Shown piece by piece: positions 18,121 through 27,440 of a stretch of 64,000 nt of DNA. A model generated the notes under the pieces. The model did not search any database, was not told where the DNA came from, and was given only the letters and a program-made list of their open reading frames with translations. The position numbers and the translations under genes are program-made. The first letter of the stretch is position 1. Each line of letters starts with the position of its first letter. This stretch comes from RGIG9060 sp036307825 (GTDB lineage Bacteria > Spirochaetota > Spirochaetia > Treponematales > Treponemataceae): NCBI GenBank assembly GCA_036307825.1, contig JAXJWW010000082.1, positions 12,691 through 76,690 on the forward strand, written 5' to 3'.

Positions 18121-19500
18121 TTATTTTCTAATTTTTTCTAAAACAAGTTTTGCTTTGCTTTTATTAACGCCTGCTTTATCATTTACAGAAAGAGCTTTCA
18201 CAGTTTCCATTAAAGCAGGATATTTATTTTTTGCAAAAATATCTAAACCTGTTCCTTGAGTTGCAACATCCTTGTGGCTCAAATAACCAGAACAAACTGA
18301 TTCAAACATTGGTAAATCATATTTTGCAATTCCTTTTCCAATTGCATATCTAAGATTTTTTTGTTTATCATCTTTTAAAGTTTCTAAGGCAACCTTAATT
18401 ACAGAATCATAAGAAGCTGTTACTTTATACTCAAGAACAGCATCCACCGCTTTTGCCCTTGCAGTTTCGTTCATTTTTGAATTAGTAATAATCGTATTCA
18501 AAAATTCTACTGACTCTGAATTATTTATATTTGCAATTGCATTATAACATTCATAAACAATCTTTTTATCAGAATCATTTTTTGCGCGATAAATTAAATA
18601 AGGCATTGCTTTAGTAAGTTTTTTTTCTTTTGCAATTTCAGCAGCTTTCATTCTAACAGAAGCATGATTATCTTTAAACGCTTCTAAAACAACTGATTCT
18701 GCATCTGCATTTGTTTCTAAAAAATTTGACAAACCTTGAACAACAGCAACTCTAAGTCTAGACTCAGCATGATTAAATAAATCTAACAATACAGGAATAA
18801 TAGTATCATTTTCCATAGAAGAAGCAGATTCTAAAGCATAAGTTCTAACATAAGTATTTTCATCTTCGTCCTCTGCAATTTCAACTAAGTCGTCAAAAGT
18901 TTCAACAACTTTTAATTGTCCTAAAGCTCTCATCAAAGCTTGTCGACGAGCAAGAGGCAAATCTTCATCATCCATACATTCAACTAAATATTTTGCTTCT
19001 TCAACTCCACCAATTTTTCCAATAGCATTTAATGCAGTATCAAAAAATTCTTCAGAATCAGATTGCAAAATCTGAAGAACATAAGGAGACGCTTCTTTTA
19101 TTTCTAAAGTTGAAACATATTGTAAAATCATTGTAACAAAAGAAGATTTTTCTTCGTATGGATCCATCAAAACTTCAACACAAAAATCTTTTAATCGATT
19201 ATCTTTAAATTCTAAAAAATATTTTATGATACTTTCTTTAATTGCAATATTTCGAGTTGAGTTAAAAATTTCAAAAATTTTATCTGAAAACATATCATCT
19301 TTTTCAGAAATTAAAGTTGATAACAAAGATGTTATATCACTTTCCATTCCATACATCAAAGTATCTTGACGCTTTTGAATTTCAGATTCAGTTTTTTCAT
19401 CTGATGAACTTTTATCAGATGATTCACTTGCAAAAACAAATGAGAAAAATAAAATAAAACAAAAAACAAAAAAAGTTTTTTTCAAAAAAATATTTTTCAT
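18121..19500 (-). CDS. Exported HEAT-repeat protein
   Basis: 459 residues from ATG 19500, chosen because GAGGTGA lies at good spacing. The signal peptide is LKKTFFVFCFILFFSFVFAS. The rest is an alpha-solenoid of roughly ten HEAT/armadillo-type units, for example FFDTALNAIGKIGGVEEAKY, LPLARRQALMRALGQLKVVE, LRVAVVQGLSNFLET and ASVRMKAAEIAKEKKLTKAM. Such solenoids bind other proteins; the partner is unknown, and the signal peptide places it in the periplasm. It follows tgt by 20 bp and is the last gene before the shared terminator. Confidence 0.8.
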   Translation of the reverse strand: MKNIFLKKTFFVFCFILFFSFVFASESSDKSSSDEKTESEIQKRQDTLMYGMESDITSLLSTLISEKDDMFSDKIFEIFNSTRNIAIKESIIKYFLEFKDNRLKDFCVEVLMDPYEEKSSFVTMILQYVSTLEIKEASPYVLQILQSDSEEFFDTALNAIGKIGGVEEAKYLVECMDDEDLPLARRQALMRALGQLKVVETFDDLVEIAEDEDENTYVRTYALESASSMENDTIIPVLLDLFNHAESRLRVAVVQGLSNFLETNADAESVVLEAFKDNHASVRMKAAEIAKEKKLTKAMPYLIYRAKNDSDKKIVYECYNAIANINNSESVEFLNTIITNSKMNETARAKAVDAVLEYKVTASYDSVIKVALETLKDDKQKNLRYAIGKGIAKYDLPMFESVCSGYLSHKDVATQGTGLDIFAKNKYPALMETVKALSVNDKAGVNKSKAKLVLEKIRK

Positions 19501-19520
19501 AAACTCACCTCGCAAAAAAA

Positions 19521-20657
19521 TTATTTTTTGTTAGCAAAATATCTATTCAAAAAATTCTTTTTGTAATTTACAAAATTATCTTGCTCAATTGCAACTCTAA
19601 CTTCCTTTATCATATTATTTAAGAAATACAAATTATGATAAGAAGCTAACATTGAAGATAAAATTTCGTTATTCTTGTAAAGATGTCGTAAATATGCTCG
19701 AGAATAATTTTTACAAACTTTACAATCACACTCCGGATCAATTGGACCAAAATCTTTTGTATACATTTCTTTCTTTATTGCAATAGGACCATCTTTTGTA
19801 AAGAAAGAACCGTTACGAGCATTACGAGTTGGCAAAACACAATCGAACATATCAATTCCATTTTCAATTGCTTCCAAAATATAATCTGGCGTTCCAATTC
19901 CCATTACATATTTTGGTTTATCTTCAGGCAAATACAAAACTGTATGAGAAAGAATATCTGAATAAACATCAAATTTTTCTCCAACAGAAAGACCACCGAT
20001 TGCAATTCCAGGAAAATCTTGTTGAGTTACAAAGTCTGCACTTTCTTTTCGTAAATCCTTAAAGAAATTTCCTTGCACAATCGGAAACAAAAGTCCAGAA
20101 TAGTTTTTTTCATCTTTTAATTTTAACCATTCTTTTTTTGCACGAAGCAACCAATTATTTGTAATTCGTAAAGCTTCCTTTGCTTGCTTATGTTCAATTC
20201 CAAAACCAGTACAAACATCAAGCTGCATTTGAATATCCGAATTAAATTGACATTGAACATCAACTACAGATTCTGGAGTTAAAAAATGTTTTGAACCGTC
20301 AATGTGACTTTGAAAAGTTACACCATCCTCTTTAATTTTTCTAAATGAAGAAAGTGAAAAAACTTGAAATCCACCTGAATCAGTTAAAAAATTTTTATTC
20401 CAACCTGTAAATCCATGCAATCCACCAGCTTGTTCTAACAAATCACTTCCTGGTCGTAAATACAAGTGATAAGTATTTGCTAAAATAATTTCAAATCCAA
20501 TTTCCTCTAAAGAATCTTTTGTTACCGCCTTTACCGTAGCATTAGTTCCAACTGGCATAAAAACTGGAGTTTTTACATCACCATGTGGCAAATGTAAAAC
20601 ACCAGTACGGGCTTTAGAGTTACAGTCAGAATGTAATTTTGTAAAAACACAATTCAT
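19521..20657 (-). CDS. tgt: Queuine tRNA-ribosyltransferase
   Basis: 378 residues from ATG 20657 (site AAGGA). TIM-barrel TGT motifs are present: LANTYHLYLRPG, the nucleophile region LTDSGGFQVFSLS, GGLSVGE, YVMGIGTPDYI, FDCVLPTRNARNG with the second catalytic Asp, and the zinc site CDCKVCKNYSRAYLRHLY with its three cysteines. It exchanges guanine 34 for the queuosine precursor in GUN-anticodon tRNAs. No queA or yajC is nearby. It starts a few bases after the stop of an LptG-like gene. Confidence 0.97.
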   Translation of the reverse strand: MNCVFTKLHSDCNSKARTGVLHLPHGDVKTPVFMPVGTNATVKAVTKDSLEEIGFEIILANTYHLYLRPGSDLLEQAGGLHGFTGWNKNFLTDSGGFQVFSLSSFRKIKEDGVTFQSHIDGSKHFLTPESVVDVQCQFNSDIQMQLDVCTGFGIEHKQAKEALRITNNWLLRAKKEWLKLKDEKNYSGLLFPIVQGNFFKDLRKESADFVTQQDFPGIAIGGLSVGEKFDVYSDILSHTVLYLPEDKPKYVMGIGTPDYILEAIENGIDMFDCVLPTRNARNGSFFTKDGPIAIKKEMYTKDFGPIDPECDCKVCKNYSRAYLRHLYKNNEILSSMLASYHNLYFLNNMIKEVRVAIEQDNFVNYKKNFLNRYFANKK

Positions 20658-20661
20658 TTTT

Positions 20662-21726
20662 TTAAGTCCTTGCAAATTTTAATAAAACGATACTCAAAGC
20701 TATAAAAACAATAACAGGAAACCAAGCACCTATTACAGGTGAAATATAGCCAAATTGAGATAACAACATTGTTACCATTTGCATTACATAAAATGCAACG
20801 GCAGCAGAAAGTGAAAAAACTAAACTCATAAGTAAAACATTTTTTCTTGTTTTACCAGATAATCCAATTGATAAAAATACAACAATAAATACAACAAAAG
20901 GAAATGAGAACTTTTTATAATATTCAGAAAGTTCTTCATTGTAATCAACACCAATTCTTCTTAAATGGGAAATATATTCTTTTGCATCTTTTATGTTTAC
21001 AGTTGTAACATCAGTTACATTTCGTTGAAAAGTTTCAGGTCCCTCATCAATAAAGGCATCAGCCATATCAAAAACTTGAACTAATTCTCGATTTTGTAAT
21101 TTGTAAATTTTTACACCAAATAAATTCCATCTATCATTTGACCACAAAGCAGAATCAGCACGGACTATATAATCCAAAGAATAATCCTCTTTTCTTTGAA
21201 CAATATAAATTCCGTGTAATCTTTTATTTGAATCATCATAATATTCAGCCTTGTAAACTCTCATACCTTCATTACCAAGAACAACAATTCTATCATTATT
21301 TTTTGATGTACTTGTATTTAATAAATCAGCTTGCAATTCATTTTTTTGTTTCAAAGTTGGAACTACAATCTTATCTTCAAAAAACAAAAATCCAACAGAA
21401 AGCAAAAATGAAATTATTAATAAAGGTAAGGTGAATTTAAAAAGAGAAACACCTGAAGCAAAAATCGAAGTCAATTCATTTTTTGCATACAAATCACTTA
21501 ATGTGTAAGAAGTTGCAAACAAAATCGCCATAGGAATTGAAAAAGACATTGCTTTGGGAATATATAAAAACTCAACTTTAAACATATCACTTGGTGGAAC
21601 TTGCTGAGTAATGTAATTCCATAGATTCATAAATAAATCAATCATTACTAGAATGAAAGAAAAGAAAAATAGGGAACCTAGAAAAATCGGAATAAATTTT
21701 TTTAATAGATATTTAACAAATGTCAT
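20662..21726 (-). CDS. YjgP/YjgQ (LptF/LptG) family permease, second of a pair
   Basis: 354 residues from ATG 21726. Its first base overlaps the stop of the upstream paralogue (ATGA), so a longer upstream start is rejected. There are three transmembrane helices near the N-terminus (LGSLFFFSFILVMIDLFMNL; the segment near MSFSIPMAILFATSYTLSD; LLIISFLLSVGFLFF), a periplasmic beta-jellyroll of about 150 residues, and three C-terminal helices. The family forms the membrane part of the LptB2FG transporter that lifts lipopolysaccharide to the outer membrane. Many treponemes lack classical LPS, so the substrate here is uncertain. Confidence 0.88.
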   Translation of the reverse strand: MTFVKYLLKKFIPIFLGSLFFFSFILVMIDLFMNLWNYITQQVPPSDMFKVEFLYIPKAMSFSIPMAILFATSYTLSDLYAKNELTSIFASGVSLFKFTLPLLIISFLLSVGFLFFEDKIVVPTLKQKNELQADLLNTSTSKNNDRIVVLGNEGMRVYKAEYYDDSNKRLHGIYIVQRKEDYSLDYIVRADSALWSNDRWNLFGVKIYKLQNRELVQVFDMADAFIDEGPETFQRNVTDVTTVNIKDAKEYISHLRRIGVDYNEELSEYYKKFSFPFVVFIVVFLSIGLSGKTRKNVLLMSLVFSLSAAVAFYVMQMVTMLLSQFGYISPVIGAWFPVIVFIALSIVLLKFART

Positions 21727-22907
21727 TTTTTTACCAAAAAGAAAATAAATATACAACCAAAAATTCCAACAAGTAAATTTGGTAACCACATAGAAATAAA
21801 ACCGTTCATTCCATTTCTTAATCCAAAAATTTGTCCTAAAGTCATCAATGACCAATACAAAACAGAAATCAAAATTCCAATAATTAAACCAATTGTTTGT
21901 CCGTTATGCTTTCCAAAAAGTATAGCCAAAGGAAATGCTAGCAAAGCAAAAAAGATTGAACCAAAAGGTAATGAAAATTTTTTATGATACTCAAGATTAT
22001 AAGTATTCAAAGTTCGTTTGCTTGTATTTTTTTTTGTCTTCAATTTGTCAATATATTTTTTTAAATCGTATGAAGTCATCTCGCGAGGATTTGTTCCTGA
22101 AGAACCAGAAGAAATAAACTGACTTGCAAAAATATTCATTGTTGTATAATCAGAAAGAATATATTCGTAAGTGTCTTTGTCATCATTATCAAATTGAATA
22201 ACTGATGGATTTTTCATTCTTAGTTGCATCATAATTGTTGAATCATTCGGATCAAGCAATTCAGTATTACCCGCAACTATCAAACGCTGATTCCCATCAC
22301 TATCTGTATCAAAAAGTAATAAATCAGAAACATTTCTATCATTAACCTCACCAATTACCAAAATTGAATTTGAAGTTTTTTTAATTGAATTAGATTCCAT
22401 TTCAACATTAGGATTTGAAAAAATAATTTCTTTATACAATTTGTTATATTGAATTGTTCCTAAAGGCAAAAGATAATCGTTTACAAAAAAAGATCCAAGT
22501 GAAATTACAACACCTAAAATAATTACAGGTAAACTCAATCTAAAAAATGAAGTTCCAGTTGCGCGCAAAATCAAAATTTCATTATCAGTCATCAACCTTC
22601 CCATACACATTAAAAAACCAACTAAAGTTCCAAAGGGTGCAGATTGAGCAATAATAAATGGCAAAGAATATGACATTAACTTCATAACTTGCATAAGGGG
22701 AACATGCTTTCTTAAAATATCTTGAACTAAAAGCAAAATTTGATTACAGAAAAAAACTAAAAAGAAAAACAAAAATGCAATAGTAAAATAAAGCAAAAGT
22801 TCTTTTACTAAATATCGCATCATTACATGAGAATTAGTTTTTAAAATCTTTTCATTTATAAAAGTAAAAACTGATTTTATTTTAGAAAAAATCTTGCTAC
22901 TTTCCAT
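21723..22907 (-). CDS. YjgP/YjgQ (LptF/LptG) family permease, first of a pair
   Basis: 394 residues from ATG 22907 (AAGGAAG site overlapping the dut stop). Same layout as its downstream neighbour: N-terminal transmembrane helices (LLLYFTIAFLFFFLVFFCNQ), the conserved MKLMSYSLPFIIAQSAPFG and MTDNEILILRATG segments, a periplasmic beta domain, and C-terminal helices (FGSIFFALLAFPLAILFG; IGLIIGILISVLYWSLM). Together with the following gene it should form the LptF-LptG heterodimer. lptB, lptC and lptA were not seen in this window. Confidence 0.88.
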   Translation of the reverse strand: MESSKIFSKIKSVFTFINEKILKTNSHVMMRYLVKELLLYFTIAFLFFFLVFFCNQILLLVQDILRKHVPLMQVMKLMSYSLPFIIAQSAPFGTLVGFLMCMGRLMTDNEILILRATGTSFFRLSLPVIILGVVISLGSFFVNDYLLPLGTIQYNKLYKEIIFSNPNVEMESNSIKKTSNSILVIGEVNDRNVSDLLLFDTDSDGNQRLIVAGNTELLDPNDSTIMMQLRMKNPSVIQFDNDDKDTYEYILSDYTTMNIFASQFISSGSSGTNPREMTSYDLKKYIDKLKTKKNTSKRTLNTYNLEYHKKFSLPFGSIFFALLAFPLAILFGKHNGQTIGLIIGILISVLYWSLMTLGQIFGLRNGMNGFISMWLPNLLVGIFGCIFIFFLVKK

Positions 22908-22912
22908 AAAAA

Positions 22913-23374
22913 TCACTTCCTTCCTGTAGAACCAAATCCACCTTCACCACGAACAGTTGATGAAAGTTTCTTCACAACTTCAAAATTACATTGTACAACT
23001 GGAGCAACAACCATTTGTGCAATTCTGTCACCATTGTTTATTTCAAAATCCTTATCACCTAAATTGATAAGAACAACTTTTATTTCTCCACGATAATCGG
23101 AATCAATTGTTCCTGGAGCATTCAAACAAGTAACTCCATGATTCAACGCTAAACCAGAACGAGGACGAATTTGTATTTCAAAACCATCTGGAATTTCAAA
23201 AGATAAACCAGTTGGAACTGCAAATCTCTCACCAACTTTTAAAACAATTGACTCCGACAAAAAAGCACAAATATCCGCCCCCGCAGAACCAGAAGTTTTA
23301 TAACTTGGCAAAATTACACCGTCTTGAGTTTTACATTTTATTAAGACATTTGAAAAATCAACTGTTTTATTCAT
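22913..23374 (-). CDS. dut: Deoxyuridine 5'-triphosphate nucleotidohydrolase
   Basis: 153 residues from ATG 23374 (AAAGGAA site inside the end of the peptidase gene). All five dUTPase motifs are visible: GSAGADICA, RPRSGLALNHG, the uracil loop LNAPGTIDSDYRGEIKVVLIN, RIAQMVV, and the C-terminal GEGGFGSTG. The trimeric enzyme hydrolyses dUTP to dUMP and pyrophosphate, keeping uracil out of DNA. It overlaps the upstream M16 peptidase by 8 bp and the downstream permease at a TGA/GTG junction. Confidence 0.97.
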   Translation of the reverse strand: MNKTVDFSNVLIKCKTQDGVILPSYKTSGSAGADICAFLSESIVLKVGERFAVPTGLSFEIPDGFEIQIRPRSGLALNHGVTCLNAPGTIDSDYRGEIKVVLINLGDKDFEINNGDRIAQMVVAPVVQCNFEVVKKLSSTVRGEGGFGSTGRK

Positions 23375-24638
23375 CACCAAATTCCTTTAAAATCATTTTT
23401 TTATCTGCACTTTTTACCTTTGGGCCATAAATAACCAATGATTTTTCTAAATCAGTTTTTATCATTTTTAAAATTTCGTATAAATCTTCAAGTTGAATTT
23501 CATTTATAATTTTTAAAATATCTTCGGAAGAATGTTGACTATATCCACTAAAATAAAATCTTGCCATTTGCTTCATTCTTTGTTCCATATCATCGCTAGA
23601 CATAATTTCTTCACCACAAAGATGTTGCTTTGCATAATTTATTTCTTCTTGGGAAATTTCATTATTAAAAAATCTATCAACAATTTGAATTAAATTTTTA
23701 GCAACATTTAAACAATTTTCTTTTGAGGATGTTGCATAAAAACACCAAAAACCACAATCTTGAAAAAGATTTATAAAACTATAAACATTATAACAAAATC
23801 CTGAATTTTCACGCAAACTTTGAAAAAGCCGAGAACTCATTGTGTCCCCGATAATAGCATTCAAAACTGATAAAATTAAATTTTGCTTTAAGTCGATTTT
23901 TGAATCAAGTTTGTATAATAGAAAAAATTGTTCTTGTTGAAAATCAGCGCTAATAAAATCTAATCCAGAATGCCAAGTTGGAATTTGCAAAGAAAAGTTT
24001 TGATTAAAATTTTCTCGATGAGGAAAAGAGTTGATACAATTAAAAACTTCTTCTTGATTAAAATTTCCTGCAATAGTAATTACCAAGGGACCAGATTTTA
24101 CAAATTGATTATACCAATCGTACAAATCTTCTCGAGTGATGGCTTCCACATCAGTTACACTTCCAGAAATATTTAAAGCGATTGGATTATTTTTCCAGAT
24201 TGAAGAAAAAACTGCGTCCATAGCAACTTCTTCTGGGTCGTCAAGGGAAGAGATAATTTCACTTTGAATAACAGTTCTTTCTTTTTCAACTTCCTTTGGC
24301 AAAAAAGTTGAATCATAAATCATTTCAGAAATAATTGATAAAGCATTGGTAGCGTAAAAACATGGAACAACGCAATAAACACACATTTGTTCCCGTTCTG
24401 TAAAAGCATTTATGTAACCACCAATTTTGTCAAACTCACAAGCAATTTGAAACGCATTTCTTTTTGAAGTTCCCTTAAAAAGCATGTGTTCAACAAAATG
24501 AGTAATACCTTGATTTCCAGAACTTTCGTAACGAGAGCCAACTGAAAACCAAAAACCGATTGCTACGGTTTTAGCTGAAGCAATCGGTTCTGTTATGAGA
24601 ACTGCCTTATTCTGCAAGATTTGCTGAAGAATTGGCAT
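23367..24638 (-). CDS. M16 family zinc peptidase
   Basis: 423 residues. The inverted zinc motif HxxEH is present as HFVEHMLFKGT near residue 47, with the third ligand glutamate in ERTVIQSEI downstream, so the N-terminal half should be catalytic. The C-terminal half is the usual M16 homologous non-catalytic domain (FQSLRENSGFCYNVYSF). The length of about 420 matches the processing-peptidase-like subgroup found next to pnp in many bacteria. It starts 6 bp after the pnp stop. Confidence 0.93.
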   Translation of the reverse strand: MPILQQILQNKAVLITEPIASAKTVAIGFWFSVGSRYESSGNQGITHFVEHMLFKGTSKRNAFQIACEFDKIGGYINAFTEREQMCVYCVVPCFYATNALSIISEMIYDSTFLPKEVEKERTVIQSEIISSLDDPEEVAMDAVFSSIWKNNPIALNISGSVTDVEAITREDLYDWYNQFVKSGPLVITIAGNFNQEEVFNCINSFPHRENFNQNFSLQIPTWHSGLDFISADFQQEQFFLLYKLDSKIDLKQNLILSVLNAIIGDTMSSRLFQSLRENSGFCYNVYSFINLFQDCGFWCFYATSSKENCLNVAKNLIQIVDRFFNNEISQEEINYAKQHLCGEEIMSSDDMEQRMKQMARFYFSGYSQHSSEDILKIINEIQLEDLYEILKMIKTDLEKSLVIYGPKVKSADKKMILKEFGDE

Positions 24639-24644
24639 TTTTCG

Positions 24645-26744
24645 TTATTTATTTTGACCTTCTAAAGCATCAATGTAAGAAAGATTTAATCTTCCCATTT
24701 TGTCAATTTCGATAAGTTTTACAGGAATTTGTTGTCCTTCTGAAACAACATCACTTACCTTTTCAACTCTTGCTCTTGAAAGTTTTGAGATGTGACACAA
24801 ACCTTCTTTTCCAGGAAGAATTTCAACAAAACATCCAAAATCCATAATTCGTTTTACAGTTCCGTTGTAAATAGTTCCAACTTCTGGATCTTCAACAATA
24901 CCTTTAATTGCAAGTTTTGCACCATCAGTTGATTTTCCTGTTTTTCCGTAGATTGTAACAGTTCCGTCATCATCAGTATTGATTGTAACACCATATTGAG
25001 CAGAAATTGCTTTTACAGTTTTTCCACCAGGTCCAATTAAAGCACCGATTTTATCAACTGCAATTTTCATTTTTTCAATTTTTGGAGCATATTCGCTTAC
25101 ATGGTCAGCTGGTTTAGAAATAGTTTGGTTCATAATTCCAAGAATGTGAAGTCTTGCTCGTTTTGCTTGTGCAAGAGCTTTTTGCATGATTTCTTTTGTA
25201 ACACCAGCAATCTTAATATCCATTTGGAAACCTGTGATACCATCTTCAGTACCAGCAACTTTAAAGTCCATATCTCCAAGGTGATCTTCTTCTCCAAGAA
25301 TATCAGAAAGGATTGCATATTTTTCGTAGTGGTCACCTTCAGTGATAAGTCCCATAGCGATACCTGCAACTGGCTTTTTCATTGGAACACCAGCTGCTAG
25401 CATACACAATGTACCACCACAAACAGAAGCCATTGAAGAAGAACCATTTGATTCCATAATTTCTGAAACAACACGAATTGTGTAAGGGAATTCTTCTCGG
25501 CTAGGTACCATTGGTTCAAGAGAACGACGAGCCAAGTTTCCGTGTCCAATTTCACGACGACCTGTTCCCATACGACCACATTCACCTACTGAATATGGAG
25601 GAAAGTTATAGTGAAGAATGAAGTGTTCTCTTCTATCTCCATCGATATCGTCAAGGATTTGTTCATCAAGAGCAGTTCCTAAAGTTGCAACTGCTAAAGA
25701 CTGTGTTTCACCACGAGTAAAGATTGCAGAACCGTGTGGACGAGGAAGTACATCAATATCACAAGTGATAGGACGAATATCTTCCAAACCACGACCATCA
25801 ACACGAAGTCCTTTATATAAAATTCCTTTTCTAAGGATATTGTATTGCATATCATCAAATAAAGCATTGAACAATTTTTTCTGAATATCATCTTCTAATT
25901 GTTCAGCATATTTTTCTGCAATATCTGCTTTAACTTTTGCGATAGAATCATGACGCATTGCCTTAGTTGCTTCAAAACAAGCTTTTTCAAGTAAAGGCAT
26001 AGCTTCAGCTTCGATTGCGTCTTTATTTTCAAGAGTAACTGTTAAAGGAGCAAGAGGAAGTTTTTCTTTTCCTGCAAGTTTTTTAAGTTCATCTTGAAGA
26101 TGACACATTTGAGTAATAAATTCTTGAGCTTTTTCCAAAGCACCAAGCATCAATTCTTCAGAAACTTCTTGAGCTCCACCTTCAACCATTGTAAAACCTT
26201 CAGCAGTTCCGGCAACAACGATTTCAAGTTGACCTTTTTCAATTTGTTCATAAGTTGGGTTGATAACATATTCACCGTCAACATAACCAACACGACAAGC
26301 AGCAACTGGTCCGTTAAATGGAATATCAGAAATTGTAACTGCAGCAGAAGAAGCAATTACAGCAAGAATATCTGGTGGGTTGATTTGGTCAGAAGAAACA
26401 CAAGTTGGAATAATTTGAATTTCGCGACCAAAAGCCATATCAAAAAGAGGACGCATTGGACGGTCGATAAGGCGAGAAACCAAAATTTCTTTATCCTTTG
26501 GTCTACCTTCTCTTTTAATAAATCCTCCAGGAATTTTTCCTGCAGCATAATATTTTTCGTTATAATCAACTGTTACAGGAACATAATCCAAACCTTCTTG
26601 AGCTGTTCCAGATGCACAAACTGTTGCAATAACAGCTGAACCACCAAACTGAGCATAAACTGCACCGTTTGCTTGTTTTGCTAATTTTCCGGTTTCCAAA
26701 ATTAATTCTTCATCACCGATTTTGTAAGTAACTCTTTGTACCAT
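24645..26744 (-). CDS. pnp: Polynucleotide phosphorylase
   Basis: 699 residues. Two RNase PH-like domains (the second holds PHGSAIFTRGETQSLAVATLG and the catalytic FMDIKIAGVTKE region with DMDFKVAGTEDGITGFQMD) flank an all-helical linker. A KH domain follows (KIGALIGPGGKTVKAISAQ) and then an S1 domain (NGTVKRIMDFGCFVEILPGK). It degrades RNA 3' to 5' by phosphorolysis and adds heteropolymeric tails. The ATG at 26744 has an AAGGAA site. It lies downstream of rpsO, the classic rpsO-pnp arrangement. Confidence 0.98.
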   Translation of the reverse strand: MVQRVTYKIGDEELILETGKLAKQANGAVYAQFGGSAVIATVCASGTAQEGLDYVPVTVDYNEKYYAAGKIPGGFIKREGRPKDKEILVSRLIDRPMRPLFDMAFGREIQIIPTCVSSDQINPPDILAVIASSAAVTISDIPFNGPVAACRVGYVDGEYVINPTYEQIEKGQLEIVVAGTAEGFTMVEGGAQEVSEELMLGALEKAQEFITQMCHLQDELKKLAGKEKLPLAPLTVTLENKDAIEAEAMPLLEKACFEATKAMRHDSIAKVKADIAEKYAEQLEDDIQKKLFNALFDDMQYNILRKGILYKGLRVDGRGLEDIRPITCDIDVLPRPHGSAIFTRGETQSLAVATLGTALDEQILDDIDGDRREHFILHYNFPPYSVGECGRMGTGRREIGHGNLARRSLEPMVPSREEFPYTIRVVSEIMESNGSSSMASVCGGTLCMLAAGVPMKKPVAGIAMGLITEGDHYEKYAILSDILGEEDHLGDMDFKVAGTEDGITGFQMDIKIAGVTKEIMQKALAQAKRARLHILGIMNQTISKPADHVSEYAPKIEKMKIAVDKIGALIGPGGKTVKAISAQYGVTINTDDDGTVTIYGKTGKSTDGAKLAIKGIVEDPEVGTIYNGTVKRIMDFGCFVEILPGKEGLCHISKLSRARVEKVSDVVSEGQQIPVKLIEIDKMGRLNLSYIDALEGQNK

Positions 26745-26904
26745 CAAAATTTCCTTATAAAATAAGATTAATTTTAAGCAACCGGGTATATCGAAACTGA
26801 ATTTTTACAACAAAAGTTGCATAAATTCACTATCCATATGCCAGGTTGCCACTTTAGGTAAAACTACCCATTTATATTTTTGTTTATAAAAACAAAATTT
26901 GCAT

Positions 26905-26949
26905 AAAAAATAGTAAAGCACTGATTACATAAAGCAGCAACCAGTGCTT
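26905..26949 (-). terminator. Hairpin between rpsO and pnp, probable weak terminator
   Basis: Arms AAGCACTG / CAGTGCTT (26916-26923 and 26942-26949) enclose an 18-nt loop; on the minus strand TTTACTATTTTTT follows. It probably attenuates transcription from rpsO into pnp. The remaining gap to pnp (26748-26904) also holds a short TTTTGTTT/AAACAAAA inverted repeat but no obvious promoter. Confidence 0.5.
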
Positions 26950-26979
26950 CTGAAAATCCTTTCAAAGAAGGATAATTTA

Positions 26980-27249
26980 TTATTTTCTTAAACCTAATTC
27001 CTTGATTAAACTTCTGTAAGTTTCAAGGTCTGTTCTTTGTAGGTATTTAAGAAGTTTTCTTCTTTGTCCAACAAGAATCAAAAGGCTTCTTGATGCACTT
27101 TTGTCTTTTTTGAACTGTTTACAGTGTTCTGTAAGTTGTTTAATTCTTTCTGTTAATAATGCAACTTGAACTTTTGTATTTCCAGTATCTTTTTCGTTTG
27201 CTCCGAATGTTGATACAGTTGCAGCTGTTTTTTCTTTTGTAAGTGCCAT
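26980..27249 (-). CDS. rpsO: 30S ribosomal protein S15
   Basis: 89 residues, the standard S15 length. Conserved stretches are GNTKVQVALLTERIKQLTEH, KDKSASRSLLILVGQRRKLL and KYLQRTDLETYRSLIKELGLRK. It binds the 16S central-domain three-way junction early in 30S assembly. A strong ribosome binding site (AAGGAG) precedes the ATG. A promoter and a structured leader lie upstream, and pnp follows. Confidence 0.98.
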   Translation of the reverse strand: MALTKEKTAATVSTFGANEKDTGNTKVQVALLTERIKQLTEHCKQFKKDKSASRSLLILVGQRRKLLKYLQRTDLETYRSLIKELGLRK

Positions 27250-27281
27250 ACTTACTCCTTAATTTACTATTAAAATTCTTC

Positions 27282-27332
27282 ATTTCATACAGGATTCTCC
27301 GTGGCGAAGGAAAACGAGCCCATGTATGAAAT
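27282..27332 (-). promoter_or_regulatory. Structured leader of rpsO, candidate S15 autoregulatory element
   Basis: A perfect 10-bp outer stem (ATTTCATACA / TGTATGAAAT) encloses a G/C-rich interior that can form a second stem (TTTTCC / GGAGAA with one wobble, loop TTCGCCAC). The interior is markedly richer in G and C than its surroundings. Position between promoter and start codon suits feedback control by S15, but the fold has not been computed. Confidence 0.5.
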
Positions 27333-27350
27333 TTAAAACTATTCTATACT

Positions 27351-27378
27351 ATTTTACTAAAATCAGTAAAAAAGTCAA
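27351..27378 (-). promoter_or_regulatory. Promoter of rpsO
   Basis: Read on the minus strand: TTGACT (27378-27373), 16-bp spacer, TAAAAT (27356-27351). The expected start is near 27344, giving a leader of about 95 nt that contains the hairpin at 27282-27332. Confidence 0.65.
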
Positions 27379-27440
27379 TACAGACATGTAAAATCAAGAG
27401 AATTAGAAAATTCTTCAAGGTTCAAATCATTTTTCAGAAA

